DNA from: Membranipora membranacea
Taxonomy: Eukaryota > Bryozoa > Gymnolaemata > Cheilostomatida > Membraniporidae
Reading direction: 5' to 3'
Assembly: GCA_914767715.1 (NCBI GenBank)
Contig: OU612066.1
Span: 37,052,283-37,116,282, forward strand
DNA: 64,000 nt
Under the pieces are notes generated by a model. It made no database searches. It was not told the origin of the DNA and was given only the letters and a program-made list of their open reading frames with translations. The translations under genes and the position numbers were made by a program. Below, piece by piece: positions 22,243 through 35,400 of the stretch; position 1 is the first letter of the stretch, and each line of letters starts with the position of its first letter.

Positions 22243-25200
22243 TTACTCAGCCGCCGCTTGATCTTCTTGTGCGGCAGGGGCATCTCCACCTGTCATGAAA
22301 TAAAAAAAAGGCTATAAATCTAGACGATAAAAACAAGCAAGATGTAGATTTTTAAATGCAATATAAATGTATCAAGTCTAAGATCAATTCTGGTTATTTG
22401 GTGTGTTTGAAATATGTATGTCCTATCTGATATAGACAACCATCTCTCTATTGTTACACACCTTCGGCAGCAGCCTCTCCTTCTGCTGGTGCGGCAGCAG
22501 CTGGCTCTTCCGCAGGCTTAGCCTCCTCGCTGGCTCCCTCCTTCTGCTCGGCCTGTTCACCTCCTAAAGAACACAATATCATTGGTAAAAGGAATAAACA
22601 GGAAATACAATAAAGGGACCGTGGGCAAGGAATGATCATCAGCAGTAAGCGCCTCTGGGGTATCAGCCGGTAGGGGAGGAGTGGATAATACACAGGATCA
22701 TGGGTATGTCTTGCTGTGACTCAGGAGATAAGGGGGATTATCCAGGTGCAACGTATCAGTAGAAAAACGGAATGTGTCATTCTTCAGGTCTCCAGATTGG
22801 TGATTTAACTTCAGAAATATCCACATGCTTGAAGAGTCACTAGAGAAGTGTTTGTGGAAGAGAGTGAAAGGAAAGCATGCAAGAAATAGTGAGACTTATA
22901 AGTTATGTTATACATAGGGTTGATTTGATCCGACAAACGCAAACAGAATCACCAGAATCACCAGAAATTACTACAATCAACGATTACCGCCTTGTCTAAT
23001 AAAATATCCACCACCAATCACCGTCACCATAACAGATCCGCAGCAAATAATAAACAGGACTAACAGAATACAATATATACAACCACCATCAGCATCATAG
23101 ACAACATGCATTATATAAGTAGGATACCGACTAGCCACAGACTACAGTTATAGAGCAGGAGCTTCTGAGGACGTGTGTACTAACTGATGACAACAAGACT
23201 GTGTAACATCCAACAGATCTCTACCCGCTGCATGCAGCAGTTCTCTACCTTCAGCTGCTTCCGCTGTAGGTGAAGGCTGCCTCTCTGCTTCAGAAACAGG
23301 AGGGTCAGAGGTCGGCTGTTCATCTGATGCCTTAGCCTCATCATCAGGCTTATCTCCTATAGCTTCAGGCTTATCACTCTCATCAGGGGCCTGTGCTGTT
23401 GTCTCGTGTTCATCTGAGGCTTGCTCAGGTTTAGTAGCAGATGGAACTCTGTCTAAATCAATCATTATCATAATAAGCATATAAACTATCAAAGGAGTGA
23501 GGAAAAAGTCTTACTTTCTCACCATTTATAACCAGTTAAAGCTGCATAATTACTACCAACTACATCATTGAATAAATGATAAGACTACTCCTGAGATAAT
23601 CAGCCAGCTATGACAACACAGAACGTAGGACGGAGAATGTTACCTTGTTCAGTCTGAACAGACTCTATATTCTGTGGTTGTGTGGTGTGATCTGTGGTGT
23701 TATCTGGTGAGGAGTGTTTATTACCTATAGATAGTGCAATACAAAGCAGCGGTGAGTGTAAGTAAGCATGTTAGCGATATGGTCTAGTTAGCTGAGGCAG
23801 AAATAAAATACTGTTAATGTTAGCACAAAGTGCCCTTTTCTGATCACCCCACAGCACACACCTCAACCTTGGTCTGAAAAATTGTGGTAACAATACGTTT
23901 GGTTCAAAACCTGTAGCGTACAACGGCCTTCACGTCAATTTTTTTAACTGATTGGTGACTCAAACGGTTTACGATTAAACGCTCAATCAGTAGGTTTGAG
24001 TTAAACAGTGCTGATTTCCAGCAAAATCACCTTAAAATCTCAATTGAATAACAGCCAGTTCATGCATTCCAGGAGTATATCCAAACTCTCCGATGTAATC
24101 TATTACATTCTGGATATTTTAATCTAGGAGTTATTAGCTCCTTTTATGCGAGAGCACAACTCCTAAATAAAATATTATTTTTTCAGGGAGGGCTGATTCT
24201 ATTATTTGGCAAGTTTGAACCAGGGAGTTTGGGACCAAACTCAAAATCAAAAAACCCAAACTCCCTGTTTGAACGGAATGAATTGTAAAAAACACGGGTT
24301 GATTTATAAAATCATCTGACATGCTTTGAATATCAAACTGTATCAATCAGAAAAACATTAACCATCAAGTGGCAAGTAATCCAAAAAAGGTTACATTTCA
24401 TCATATCACCAATGTTAGTATAAAGTCACAAGTGCAGCAAAATGAGTCTTTATCTTGAGATATTACCAATGAAAACCATAATCCCTTGGTGCGGATCAAC
24501 GAAATAAACAAACAGGAAACAACCAGAGAGTGATGGAAATAATATCGTTTAGTAGAAGGAAACTGATGATGGAACAGGAGGGGAAAACTACGAAGATTTA
24601 TACCTGCTGATTCTTCAGCTGGAGCGGCTGCTGCAGCAGGAGACGACTCCTCCTGTGCGGCTGGAGCTGTAATAAATAGTCACTACACAGTCAACACAAA
24701 CTTACATCAGAGAAAACACTCTGAAATATTGATCAGATTTCATTATTTCCTTGTGGAAATATTGGAGAATAATAGAGAAGGAAGGAGAGGAAGGAAAGAG
24801 AAGGAGGAGACTGTGTACCTGTATCCTCCTCATGTGTGGGCACGTTGTGTTCTTCTTCTTGGTGAGAGTTAGATGCTGCAAACAGCCGTTCAAACAACGC
24901 AGTCAGCAAACAGTTTGTGATATACTAACTGAACACTAAAGTTTATTTTGTTTACTGTACATCATGGATGGAGGAAGGGTGTAACTGGTTGACTTACATC
25001 ATTCATTAAAAATATTTCAGACAAAATAACCGCAGCAGTAGTAAAATATTTGATATTGAGGGCATTTTTGGGAAAAAGCAAGATTAGGAATCTAACTTTC
25101 ATTTGTGTTATTAATGAGCGTTTGATAAACTAGATAATTCAGTTGATAGAGGTTATTTTCTTTCAGATATTGGAAGTTTTGAAAACTGTTGTTCCAAAAG

Positions 25201-26676
25201 ACTTTTTGCCACATATTTATTTTTGGGGCACTTGGCTTTGGGTTGACGCATGTTCAGGAGCAAATTCCTTGCTATGACAAATTTTCTGTCCATAATAAAA
25301 GGTGCGATTAGATGATGTCATGCTGTTTATACGTGATACCAAACCTAGTAGGTCAAACACTTAGATTGGAACTTCAGATCATGTGTAGATTGTGAGATAA
25401 CAAAGCATATAATCAAAACTTTTATTCTGGCCCTCCTATTATAGATCGGAAAACATTCTGGTGACATGAATATGAAAGTGCTCTCATGTAAGTGAGTCAG
25501 TCGTAACAACATTGCACTGCAGTCACCTGAATGGGATAATTATAGGTAAGGAATGAACATTTTCGCTGTCAAATCATAATTTGGCAAGTGCACACGATTT
25601 CATAATAGGCACATGTTTATCACATCTTCAGTGTTTGGTGACTAAACTTATTCGTGCTCGACCGCCTTTTGGAGATTTTCTCACAGGTTTGGCATTTTAT
25701 TACCTGCCGTTGAGTGACCCATATAACTGACTTTAAAAGACATGTTTGGTGAAGTTTAATCAGCCAACGGAAATGTGAAATATAGAATTTTATCCCGATG
25801 CTAGGTTATTCGCTAGGAGGAGTGTATACTGTAACAGCATGAGGCCACCACCATTTTACATTTAATAATCTTTTATCAGATTAGATTGGCCTTATATAAG
25901 ACACCGTAATGCTGCATCTTGAACTTATAGAAATTGGTTGACTTATGTGGCAATCTGATTATTGACACTATCATGTCAAAAAACACATCTATGTGCTAAA
26001 TGACATTCTCATTGTCTTAATCTCAAATCACAACCTTGGCATCCTTAATCAATAATTTGTGATCTGTTGTCTTTATTGAGCAGTTTTGAGCGGACAATAA
26101 CCGGAGACAGCCAAGTATTTGTTGCGGCCTCATTTGTGGAAAGGTAAACAAGAATGCGGCACTGAAGTTAGGTATAACTCCAGATATTTAGATAAATAAC
26201 CATAGCACAGCTCGGACATAAACAAATGACATGATCAAACCTCACCCTAGTCCCTAACTATGCTCTTGGCTTCAAATGGCTTTTTGTTGGTAGGGACTAG
26301 CAGTGATGAACTTAATTTGTTCATACTCTAAAATTCTAAAGATTGTAAGAAGTTTTGTAACACCACATAACTTATCATTTTTTTAGTCAAGAGATAATAA
26401 TTTAATTGACTCGACAAGATACAAGGAATGTTGACATGTGATGATATGAGATAGATAAGTGGTGCTGTTACATTTATTCATTGGAAAAACTCATTGAATT
26501 CCTGCCTACATGGCTATTATAATCAACCGCTGATTTAAGACAATGGAGAAGGAGACACACTTATTACCTGTCTGATCTGCTGCTGCTGGCTGGTCTGCTG
26601 GCTTCTCCTCAGCCTTAGCGCCCGATGAGCTGGCTGGTGCGGCGGCTCCTCCATCTTTGCTAGGTCCACAACCCAT
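22243..26676 (-). CDS. Acidic Ala/Glu/Pro-rich N-lipidated protein, BASP1/MARCKS-like in character
   Basis: Seven exons on the minus strand: 26568-26676, 24819-24875, 24604-24666, 23644-23724, 23249-23452, 22462-22563, 22243-22289; 220 aa. The start MGCGPSK fits N-myristoylation at Gly2 with palmitoylation at Cys3, so membrane anchoring is likely. The rest is low-complexity and acidic (GAKAEEKPADQPAAADQT; QEESSPAAAAAPAEES; GGEQAEQKEGASEEAKPAEE), with no folded domain or membrane segment. All six introns are phase 1 and the internal exons are multiples of three (57, 63, 81, 204, 102 nt), so any can be skipped without changing frame. Composition recalls BASP1/CAP-23 and MARCKS, but I see no MARCKS effector helix, so orthology is not claimed. 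Exon 23249-23452 could also read on to a stop at 23148. Confidence 0.75.
24112..24180. repeat. Imperfect foldback in intron of BASP1-like gene
   Basis: ATATTTTAATCTAGGAGTT pairs imperfectly with AACTCCTAAATAAAATAT. It shares the AGGAGTT core with the micro-palindromes but has no clear direct repeat. Confidence 0.4.
24221..24267. repeat. 47-bp palindromic insertion with perfect 7-bp duplication
   Basis: The arms CAGGGAGTTTGGG (24221-24233) and CCCAAACTCCCTG (24255-24267) are flanked by TTTGAAC at 24214-24220 and 24268-24274. Confidence 0.65.
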
Positions 26677-29600
26677 TTTTTATCTCTGAGATTTAACTAA
26701 TGTTAGTTTAAAAGATTTGACAGATTATCACTATTTGTAGCGATAAGACAAGCTGATAATCCTGCGCTGACGTTAATTAAGCTGGTAAGAAGTGTTTACA
26801 AGGTGTGCTGCCGCTCGCTATCAGGAGATAATATAAAGCTGCTTTTTATCACACGCTTCTACTTGAGTTGTAACTTGCTGTCTAGTCGCCGATCTGAGAT
26901 CATATAGAATGATTTGTTTGATTATTGGGAGCCTAGTAACAACAAACGAGTAACGAGCCAACACTGCTGCTATAATCAAGTCGTCTCTATCGTATAACGT
27001 AAATAGTCTATAATCACTTATATAGTTGTGCGTTATTGTAGGTGACAGTCTATTGGTTTATGTTTATACGTAACCAATAGTGACAGCTAATGGATGCGAG
27101 GGAAGGGACCTTTATTGAACACACATACATTCATGGATATAAATAATACAGCTGGAATGAGATTATGGGCCATGCACAATAGGCGGGATTTATTGTATAG
27201 GCTGTGATGTATGCACCACTTTATAAATCACTGCCTGCTGCTGCACTATGCAGCTATTCAGAGTTCAGTACATACCATGGCACGGAGTATAAACACAGCA
27301 CAGTGCCAGTCTATTGTCCTCTAATAATAAATGTTTTAGAGCACTAAAATGTTTGCTCAGGGAATTGGCCCCGCATTAACAATGGTCAACTTTCCTGGCA
27401 TGGAACAATTATTATTATTTTTCATGCTTGAGGGCTCCGTCATTGACCCTGTTAGTTTTTACGCTGCCGCAAACGTCACAATGCAGGTCACTCAGTTAGA
27501 GGACTTTGTATTACTTCATTGAGAATGTAATTACATCCTATTTGTTGCCCATGGTGACGGCCAAGCTAAGGAACAAAACTGGGACTAAAGCGCACTTTTC
27601 ACTTTGCCCCGCCCTCAAAACAGCAGTAAGCACAATAGATCCAGGAATGCTTGAGAAAGCTGAGGAATAGAAACCCGAACTAAACTTTGCCAGGCTATTT
27701 TGGTTTCTTTTGTTCGATCCTGAAAAATGTATTCAAACCTCTACACAAATTTAAGTTGTGAATCAGACCTGTTTGTCTACACTACACATTATGGCAGCCA
27801 AATATTTTTGAGTTAGCTTAGCAACTGCCTATCAGGCCACAGCACCGAAACTATACCAAAGTTTTCTAAAATATGATGGGGTAAATAATATTATATGTGA
27901 GGTGATTATATGAGCTGTCGGGCAGATGCTGTTTCCAGTTAAAAATGCTGGCGGTTTGGATCCTAGAAATAATCCTTGTAGCTGAATTCCCTCCTTTCAA
28001 TGCATTGACAGTCTCGAATAATTTCAGAAGTAGCCCGAGAATGTTGTACGTTTCTTGTTTACGTTTCCTACGATACAACTCTGATATTGACTTTTCAGGG
28101 AGTTGGGCGGAAATCCAGTATGAACACACCAGAAACTCAACAAATATTGTATGTAGTTTCCCGCATGTAGCTCTTGTGACTGGACTCCGATCAAGAGGAC
28201 AAAACTACTGGGCTGTCAGTCCAGTATATTGACAGATCTTAGAGGCTCAGATAGCAAATCCTTGATTAGACTGCTGCCAATCCTAGAATTGGGAAGGCAA
28301 ACTTTGACAGTTAGACCTTCAGATTAGCGTTTCTCTTGAGGCGAGACCACTCTGCTGTAGAGCACTTATTTACCTCACGCAGTCAGTCAGACAGCTTAGT
28401 TTAGTTGGGAACAACACAATAATTATCATACATCAAAGCACAGGCAGTTATATGACTCATAGATCTAGGAATGCTAGTGAGATCTAAATCATGAATTTTT
28501 TGAAAATTTTCTCGTTTCCTTCCCACACACAAGTGTGTCTGTATTTGGTTTGTAAAGATACTGCGATACTAAATTGATGACTTGACGTAGTGCCCCAAGT
28601 CCGTTAAATAAATTAAGTTCAATATTTTATTTGATTCTAAAATGAGAAAAGTTAGTGAGTGGTAGATACATTGTATAGAAGCACCATCAATGTTTAACTA
28701 CTTAATAATACATCATTCACAAAACACGCTGTGTGCATCCTGCCAACTTCTAACACATTTGTTAGTAGGCCTGAGTTTGAAATGTTCTGTAACACTGTTA
28801 GGCAAGGTTGTGTGTCCAAAAAATGAAGACCCCTCAAATTCAAGGATCTCTCAAGATTTGTCCCATGAAGAAAGGACAGTCAATTTTTTATAATAGAGAG
28901 AAAAAAATATCAAGGAGATATAGCATAGTGTGCTATTTGAGGAGAATAGAGTAATGCAATAATTCTATGTAATAATTCAAGAGTCATTACATTAATTCAT
29001 TGTGATGAGAGTTCGGATATAACAAAAAATAATCTACAATGGCGGCTGACGGGCAAACACGCCATTTTTGCAACAAGGTCAGATTTTGATTCATTTTCTT
29101 ATCAGACTTTCTATTGGTTTAACAGGATTTATAGTGTCAAAGTTCTACAAAAAGAATATTTATCCTATACTGCTCAATATTGGCTAATCAGACCTCTCTA
29201 GGGAAATGAGAACTCACTCCATACACATATGTACAAGTCTAATACCATTAAATACACTGTGGAAGGCCGCATTAGTTAACTATATAGTCTAATATTACAT
29301 TCAACATTATAATAGACTGCCTTTCAGGTAAAAAAAAAACTGTTTGTTGTGTAAGTTGAATAAATGTCTAACCACATAACGTGATTATATTTGTAACAAA
29401 ATAAAATTGATTTCAATGGACATTCTACTCTCCCAACTTCAAGGCTTCCAGAACGGTCTGAATGGTTAAAAACTACATAGCAGGAATAACAAAACTTTCC
29501 AGTGCACGTTGTTGGAACATTTCATACAGCGACACTTATGAGTAGCACTTGCTATATAGAAGTTTTCTGGGTCATGCTGTTACATTGTTCTTATAACTTT

Positions 29601-30775
29601 ATAAACGCAGCCAAGAAAAACAAAGTGGCCGACAATTCGCCCAGTTTAGAGTAAGACTTCATTATTATGCCTCATTGGTTATCTGAGATACCACATACTC
29701 TTAGACTCAGATGGCCCACACCATACTGTCCCATACCATACAGTCCCTCGTTAACTGTCAGACCAGTTACTTGATAAGATAAGGTGGTTACAGTCACTGA
29801 GAGCACTTGCTGATAATAGTCGTCGAGGTCTTGGTGAGTAGCCAGTGTATGCGTATGTAATTTTGAGCACTTTTATAATGTAGACATGAATATAAGATCG
29901 AGAGTCCGCTCAAGGACGATGGAATCTAAATGTAAAACATAAATGATTAAAGATGTGAACATTCTCGAGGTAGTTGAAAGATCTCAGTGAAATGAGATAT
30001 TTCTCATAATTGCAATTATCAAAGCTCTTCGCTCAGTCATTTTACCCTATCACTCTGCAGCGGGTGAGAAATTAGTTCACATTAAACAAACTATTATTAG
30101 CAGCTCAATCTAAGACTCTATAAAATTCCAGCTTTTTATTCAATTGCATAAAATTCAATCCATTGACAGTCACTTAGAGTTGCTATGGGAGACGACAGCC
30201 TAATGTTAGTGTGTTTAGATTGGCAGCCTTTAGAAATAACTATATACACTGAGCAAATTGAAATTGGTCATTGATTATTTGAACTGGGTACACAATTCAC
30301 TGTGCTGACAATAGACAACTGATGCCGAGTATAAGTCTAATGCTGTCTATGACGACTGGGATGGTTTCACATAGCAGGCGGCACACCGATATCTGTGCAA
30401 CACACAGATATCTGTGCAGGGTTATTTTCCTGCTGCTGTATTGTACTCAGTTCCTGTGTATTGATTAGCTACCTTATACTCTCAGGAGGAGTCAAAAATG
30501 CGGTCAGACTGAGGAGTTAAAAAGTGAAAGACAAGTCCATACTTTGTACCGATCATACTTGTTTCAGTAGACAGGGTAACAGAGAGTAACAGCTACCAGT
30601 CCGACTGATCAGGTTTGGAGTGAAAGCATTGAAATATAGAAGGCCATATGGATAATAAAATGAACACTTGAGTTGCACTAAATGAACTTGTTTGAGACAA
30701 TAATTGATTTGTACAAGATGACTCTGTCTCTTAGTGTACAATCATCGCTCTTTCGGTGATATGAATGACTGATTC
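26677..30775. other. Intergenic: promoter side of BASP1-like gene and 3' flank of PHACTR
   Basis: 4.1 kb with no supported gene. The first few hundred bases above 26676 should contain the promoter of the minus-strand lipidated protein; I saw no convincing TATA box. The part below 30776 should contain the PHACTR 3' UTR. An isolated start-like ATGGCGGC at 29039 with a GTCAGA donor 39 bases on has no partner exon. Confidence 0.35.
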
Positions 30776-32411
30776 TTACCTTGTCAAATGTCGACTTTCG
30801 TCATGAACGGGCATCTCGGATGACTTAAAGTCATTCAATTCTTTACGTATGGCAGCCTACAAATAGCAAGGACAAATTAATAAGTGTGAAATTTTCACAT
30901 ATGGAAACCTGCACATAGAAGACTCTGTTGAGCGGGTTTTAAGTCTAAAGCCTGATTATTTGCATAGTGGTCTATTTTCTATCAACGATTATTGAACTGT
31001 TGAGATTTGCTGGCAATAATGATGTTCCCAATATAATCTCCTACATATCTTTATCTTTAGGCATATTTTCATCTCACCAGATTCTGATGGAAATGATTTA
31101 CTGAGAGTGAAGTTCTTCGGTTTGTACAAAAGGATCAGAGAGTGAGATCATGAGACCTTGATGATTGAATTATTATTTCTATTGATGTCATTCATGATAC
31201 TTCCTTACGCATGTATGAAGATGTAACTTAGAACAGAGTGATTGAGCAAAAGATTATAAGACAGATACCTTATCCCTGGGGGTGAGTCTAGTCCAGGGTT
31301 TGTCCGCTCGTCGATCATAATCTTCAGCCTCTGTGACCTCAACATACTCACTAAACTGTAAAATATTCCGCCTCTTCAACTCCTCTATGGTGGGCCTGAA
31401 ACTCAGCTACAACAATATCATAGAAAATAAGCTTTACTCAAGAAATTAAGAGTTATTCTCTCATTGACATAAATGTTCAGAGAGAACACTACTCCCTGAT
31501 AAATAACATAAAAATGCTCAACTTATCGCACTCGCAACAAATACACGGCTGCCATTTAGAGCATCGAGCACTGGATTGTTTATGTTTATTCATAAAGGCA
31601 GCATATTTACAAGGCAGCATTAGGACAAATATACTATTACCCATATGAGAATCTATAGCGACAAATTAGCCATTAAATAAGCCTTTGTATCCACGAATTC
31701 TTGCATAATAAGAGCAAAAAGAAAACAATTGTAAGTGTACTGTAATATGGTAGACATGGCAATCTTCAAAAATGATGAGTCAGGATAGTTCTGACTCATA
31801 GCATACCTTTCTGTTCAGTTTTATTTTGATGTCTTCTATTTCATTCTTCCGCCTATCATTGGTTTCTGACAAAAAAAAGAAGATCGGAGAATAAATAACT
31901 TTGGTAAACATCACAGAAGGCATGCTTAGCCAATCACTTGCTTCCTTACTGAGCTGAAGAAGCCACGATGGGTATTTGAACTACAACGAGCGATTCGCTT
32001 TGATTTTTCGAAGAGACTTTTGGCTCTCATACTGTTCACTCCTTGAGAGAGCATTTGGATGGGGTCCCGAGCAGGACTCTTGCTCAGGCAGCTAGAAACA
32101 ATGAGATAGTGATTTAGTTATTAAATCAGTCCTTAAACAAGCTGTCAAGAACTTCCAACACAAACATAACATCAGACTCACCATGGTGTAGAATATTTCT
32201 GTTTTCCAGCTCTTCAGCTGTCGGTCTCATACTGAGTTTTCGGCCGAGTTTGACAGCCTTGTCCTGTCGGTTGGTCGAGGTATTGTTTTCTGTAGTTGAG
32301 TGAAGTATATTCCTGTTCTCTAAATCTTTCTGATCTGGTCGATTCTCTAGGAATCGTGCCAGGCTGTCTTTACGCGCCACTTTAGATGCCAAACCTGTAA
32401 ACACAAAAATA

Positions 32412-32443
<32 letters not shown>

Positions 32444-35400
32444 CTTTCCTCTGAGGTATACATATCCAGGTACACAGCTGACATGCATACATGATGCGGT
32501 TAGCTGCTTTCGTAAGTCGTAAACTCAAACCACTAACCTAAGCCTGAGCTATTTGTTGGTCAAACAAAATAAGTCTGTCTCACCCTGAAGGATAAAACTT
32601 TGCACAGGGGGAAATGTTCACTATTTCGAACCCGATTGTAATAGCAAAGTTTATGGCTAGCTTTCATGTACTTCATCCCCTTACATTAACCCCGCACCTC
32701 AGCAAGTGGATACTTCATCCCCTTACATTAACCCCTACCTCATCCCCTTACATTAACCCCTACCTCAGCCCCTTACATTAACCCCTACCTCAGCAAGTGG
32801 AATTTGTACTAGCCAAAGTTGAGTGAGCAAGTTCTAGCAACCTGAAGGCTTGAAGTACTGAACCTGAAGCCTCACTTACATAAACTTATCAAGGGTATCC
32901 ACACTAACGCACTTCTGTCTGAATATTATGACACTGTGCTATGTATACCTAAGAACTGAGACTCTGAGACCTAACTGTCTACTTAAACACGAGGGGCAGG
33001 GGAGATACATGAGAGGGGGGAGATACATGAGAGGGGGGAGATACATGAGAGGGGGGAGATACATGAGACGGGGGAGATACATGAGAGGGGGGAGATACAT
33101 GAGAGGGGGGAGATACATGAGAGGGGGGAGATACATGAGAGGGGGGAGATACATGAGAGGGGGGAGATACATGAGAGGGGGGAGATACACGAGGGAGGGT
33201 ATACTGACCATCTGGACCTTCCTCATCCTCGTGATCTGGATCATCTCTGTAATGTATCTCCTCATCTGATGAATCCTCACTAGAGTGATACGACCCGTTA
33301 TCTCCTGCTGACCCTCCTCCCCTGTAACATACAGTATCATTGTCATACGCACAAAACATACGGTGTCATTATCGTACAGTAATAGATATAAATTCTTGAG
33401 AAGGTTATACAGAGAAGGCAGCATATGTCACCACTTTAACAGAAGAAACATTATTGTGATGGTCACAACGAGGTAAGAAAACATGTGTTGCCATAAGAAA
33501 TCATAATTTTTGTTCCTGACGATAAATATCAGTAGTTTTTGTAACAAGGCTGTGTTCAGTCAATTGTGTAAGTCTGCACCACAGAGTAACGAGACAGGCT
33601 ACCCTGTTATTGCACAGATGAGAGAAATAACTTAGGAAGGAATTTTGGCAGCTTTGCCAAAATATAATACAGGCCTGACCATCTGTTACCTAATAATGCG
33701 TAAAAAACATCATTGCAAACAATCATCTGGAGCCAACGTGAGGAAAGAACAACAATCCATGTCACTGATAAACAAGCAGACTGGAGCCAAGAATGTGTAA
33801 AATGATTGTATTTAGGTTAATCATGTATTTGGTTGGTATGTTAGTATTTTGAGGACGCAGATTATAGGGAGTCAGTCCAAGGTGTCAAACATGATTAAGA
33901 AAGATTAGATATTACAGAGTTAGTGTGGATCATATGATTCCCAACAGCTGTGCTCCTATACATGGCATAGAGGAGCTGTGAGAGGCGCTACTGACAGTGA
34001 AAAAGACGCTGACAGATCAACACAGTCCCTCCTTCGCACCAGTGCTCTTAATTGGTCTGAAATTGATGTTGTAGCTTATATTGTCACTGTTGTTGAATGA
34101 TAGTCTTGCTGTTGTCTAACACAATAACTTGCGACAACTACAATGAATTTATTTGTGCGCCAACATAGTGTTAATCACTTGAGGAGAGCACTGACCTGCT
34201 CTTCTCAGGGTTCCTGATGATGACGACCGGTCTCGTCTGCACTGTTTTCTTGAGGGCGCTCTTTTTTGGCACGGCGTTGAGGTCTGGTTCTCTTATCGGC
34301 ACTTCCTTCACCAGAGGGATTGCGTTAGTCAGTATATGCTCCTCCTCATCACATGACGACGAATCATCATCAAAATCATCAGGTGGTGGTGGAGGGGCGT
34401 AGGGAGGGGGCTCGTTATAATCAGGAGGAGGGGGGTAACTCATCTCTTCTCCACCATGTGACACTAAAATAGAGCAGAAGGTTATACTGACGCTGAAACT
34501 GAAATTTGAACAGCAACTCAAAAATAAGACTAAATCCCAGTAGGCCTACACTATCAGTATATAATATGGGAACTCATCAATTTTACCATACACACTCATT
34601 ACTCATTCTAACAATGTAATGAGAGAATTCTTATGTCTGTTACAACTGTGTAAGCTAACACATGTGCTACCGTATAGCTGGGTATGTTCAGAGCGAAGGT
34701 AGTAGTATTGTACTCACTGCTGCCGTTAATGAGTGAAGGTATCTGCTGAGATGAGTTGATCCCTGTATCCGACCCTGTATTAGTATCCGCTCCTGCTGTA
34801 CCTACGATCTGAGCTGGTGTGTCATGTGAGAATGATACATGTGAGTGTCCTCCTAACTCGCTCTCTGTACAATACAATACATATAGTACAATAATACAGT
34901 ACATTAATACAGTAAATTACACAACAAAAATACATTATACATTATACTAAGTTAGTTTGATGTAAGCAGAATACATAGAAATCCTTTAGTGACTAAATCC
35001 GGGTTCCGAGTTGAGGACATTCTAGGCTAACTGTAACTGGTTCTGCAGACACGGGCACGCTAAGGTGGTGTGACTAGGTAAGTTGGTGACTAGAGACAGC
35101 CAGTCTGCTACCAAAATTCCAACTAAACCGTCCCGTAACGTACTACAGCTGATCCCGTATGCCTTACACTGCACAGAGCCAAGTGCTGAGAGGTTATCTA
35201 TGCCAACTTGTGTCCTATCCTCTGCTCTAATATTAAATGCTAATCCAGTCAGTATTTCGTTTAGAGTATAAACATTTACCGTTGTATTCTATTATTGATG
35301 CAATGTTTATCATACTACACAGAGAAGGCAAAGTTCATCTACCTTTGCATGAGATGGTATAATGTATATATGGGGCGGACAGCAGCAGCGTATAATAACC

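Noticed and set aside
29039-29080. Possible first exon (ATGGCGGC ... AAG/GTCAGA)
   Set aside because: Good start context and donor but no partner exon found on the plus strand.
30553-30741. Last PHACTR exon in this stretch (a frame containing FHSKP-like residues)
   Set aside because: No AG acceptor in the right place and the residues do not match the family ending.
32995-33192. CRISPR-like array
   Set aside because: Units are contiguous with no spacers; it is a minisatellite in an animal intron.
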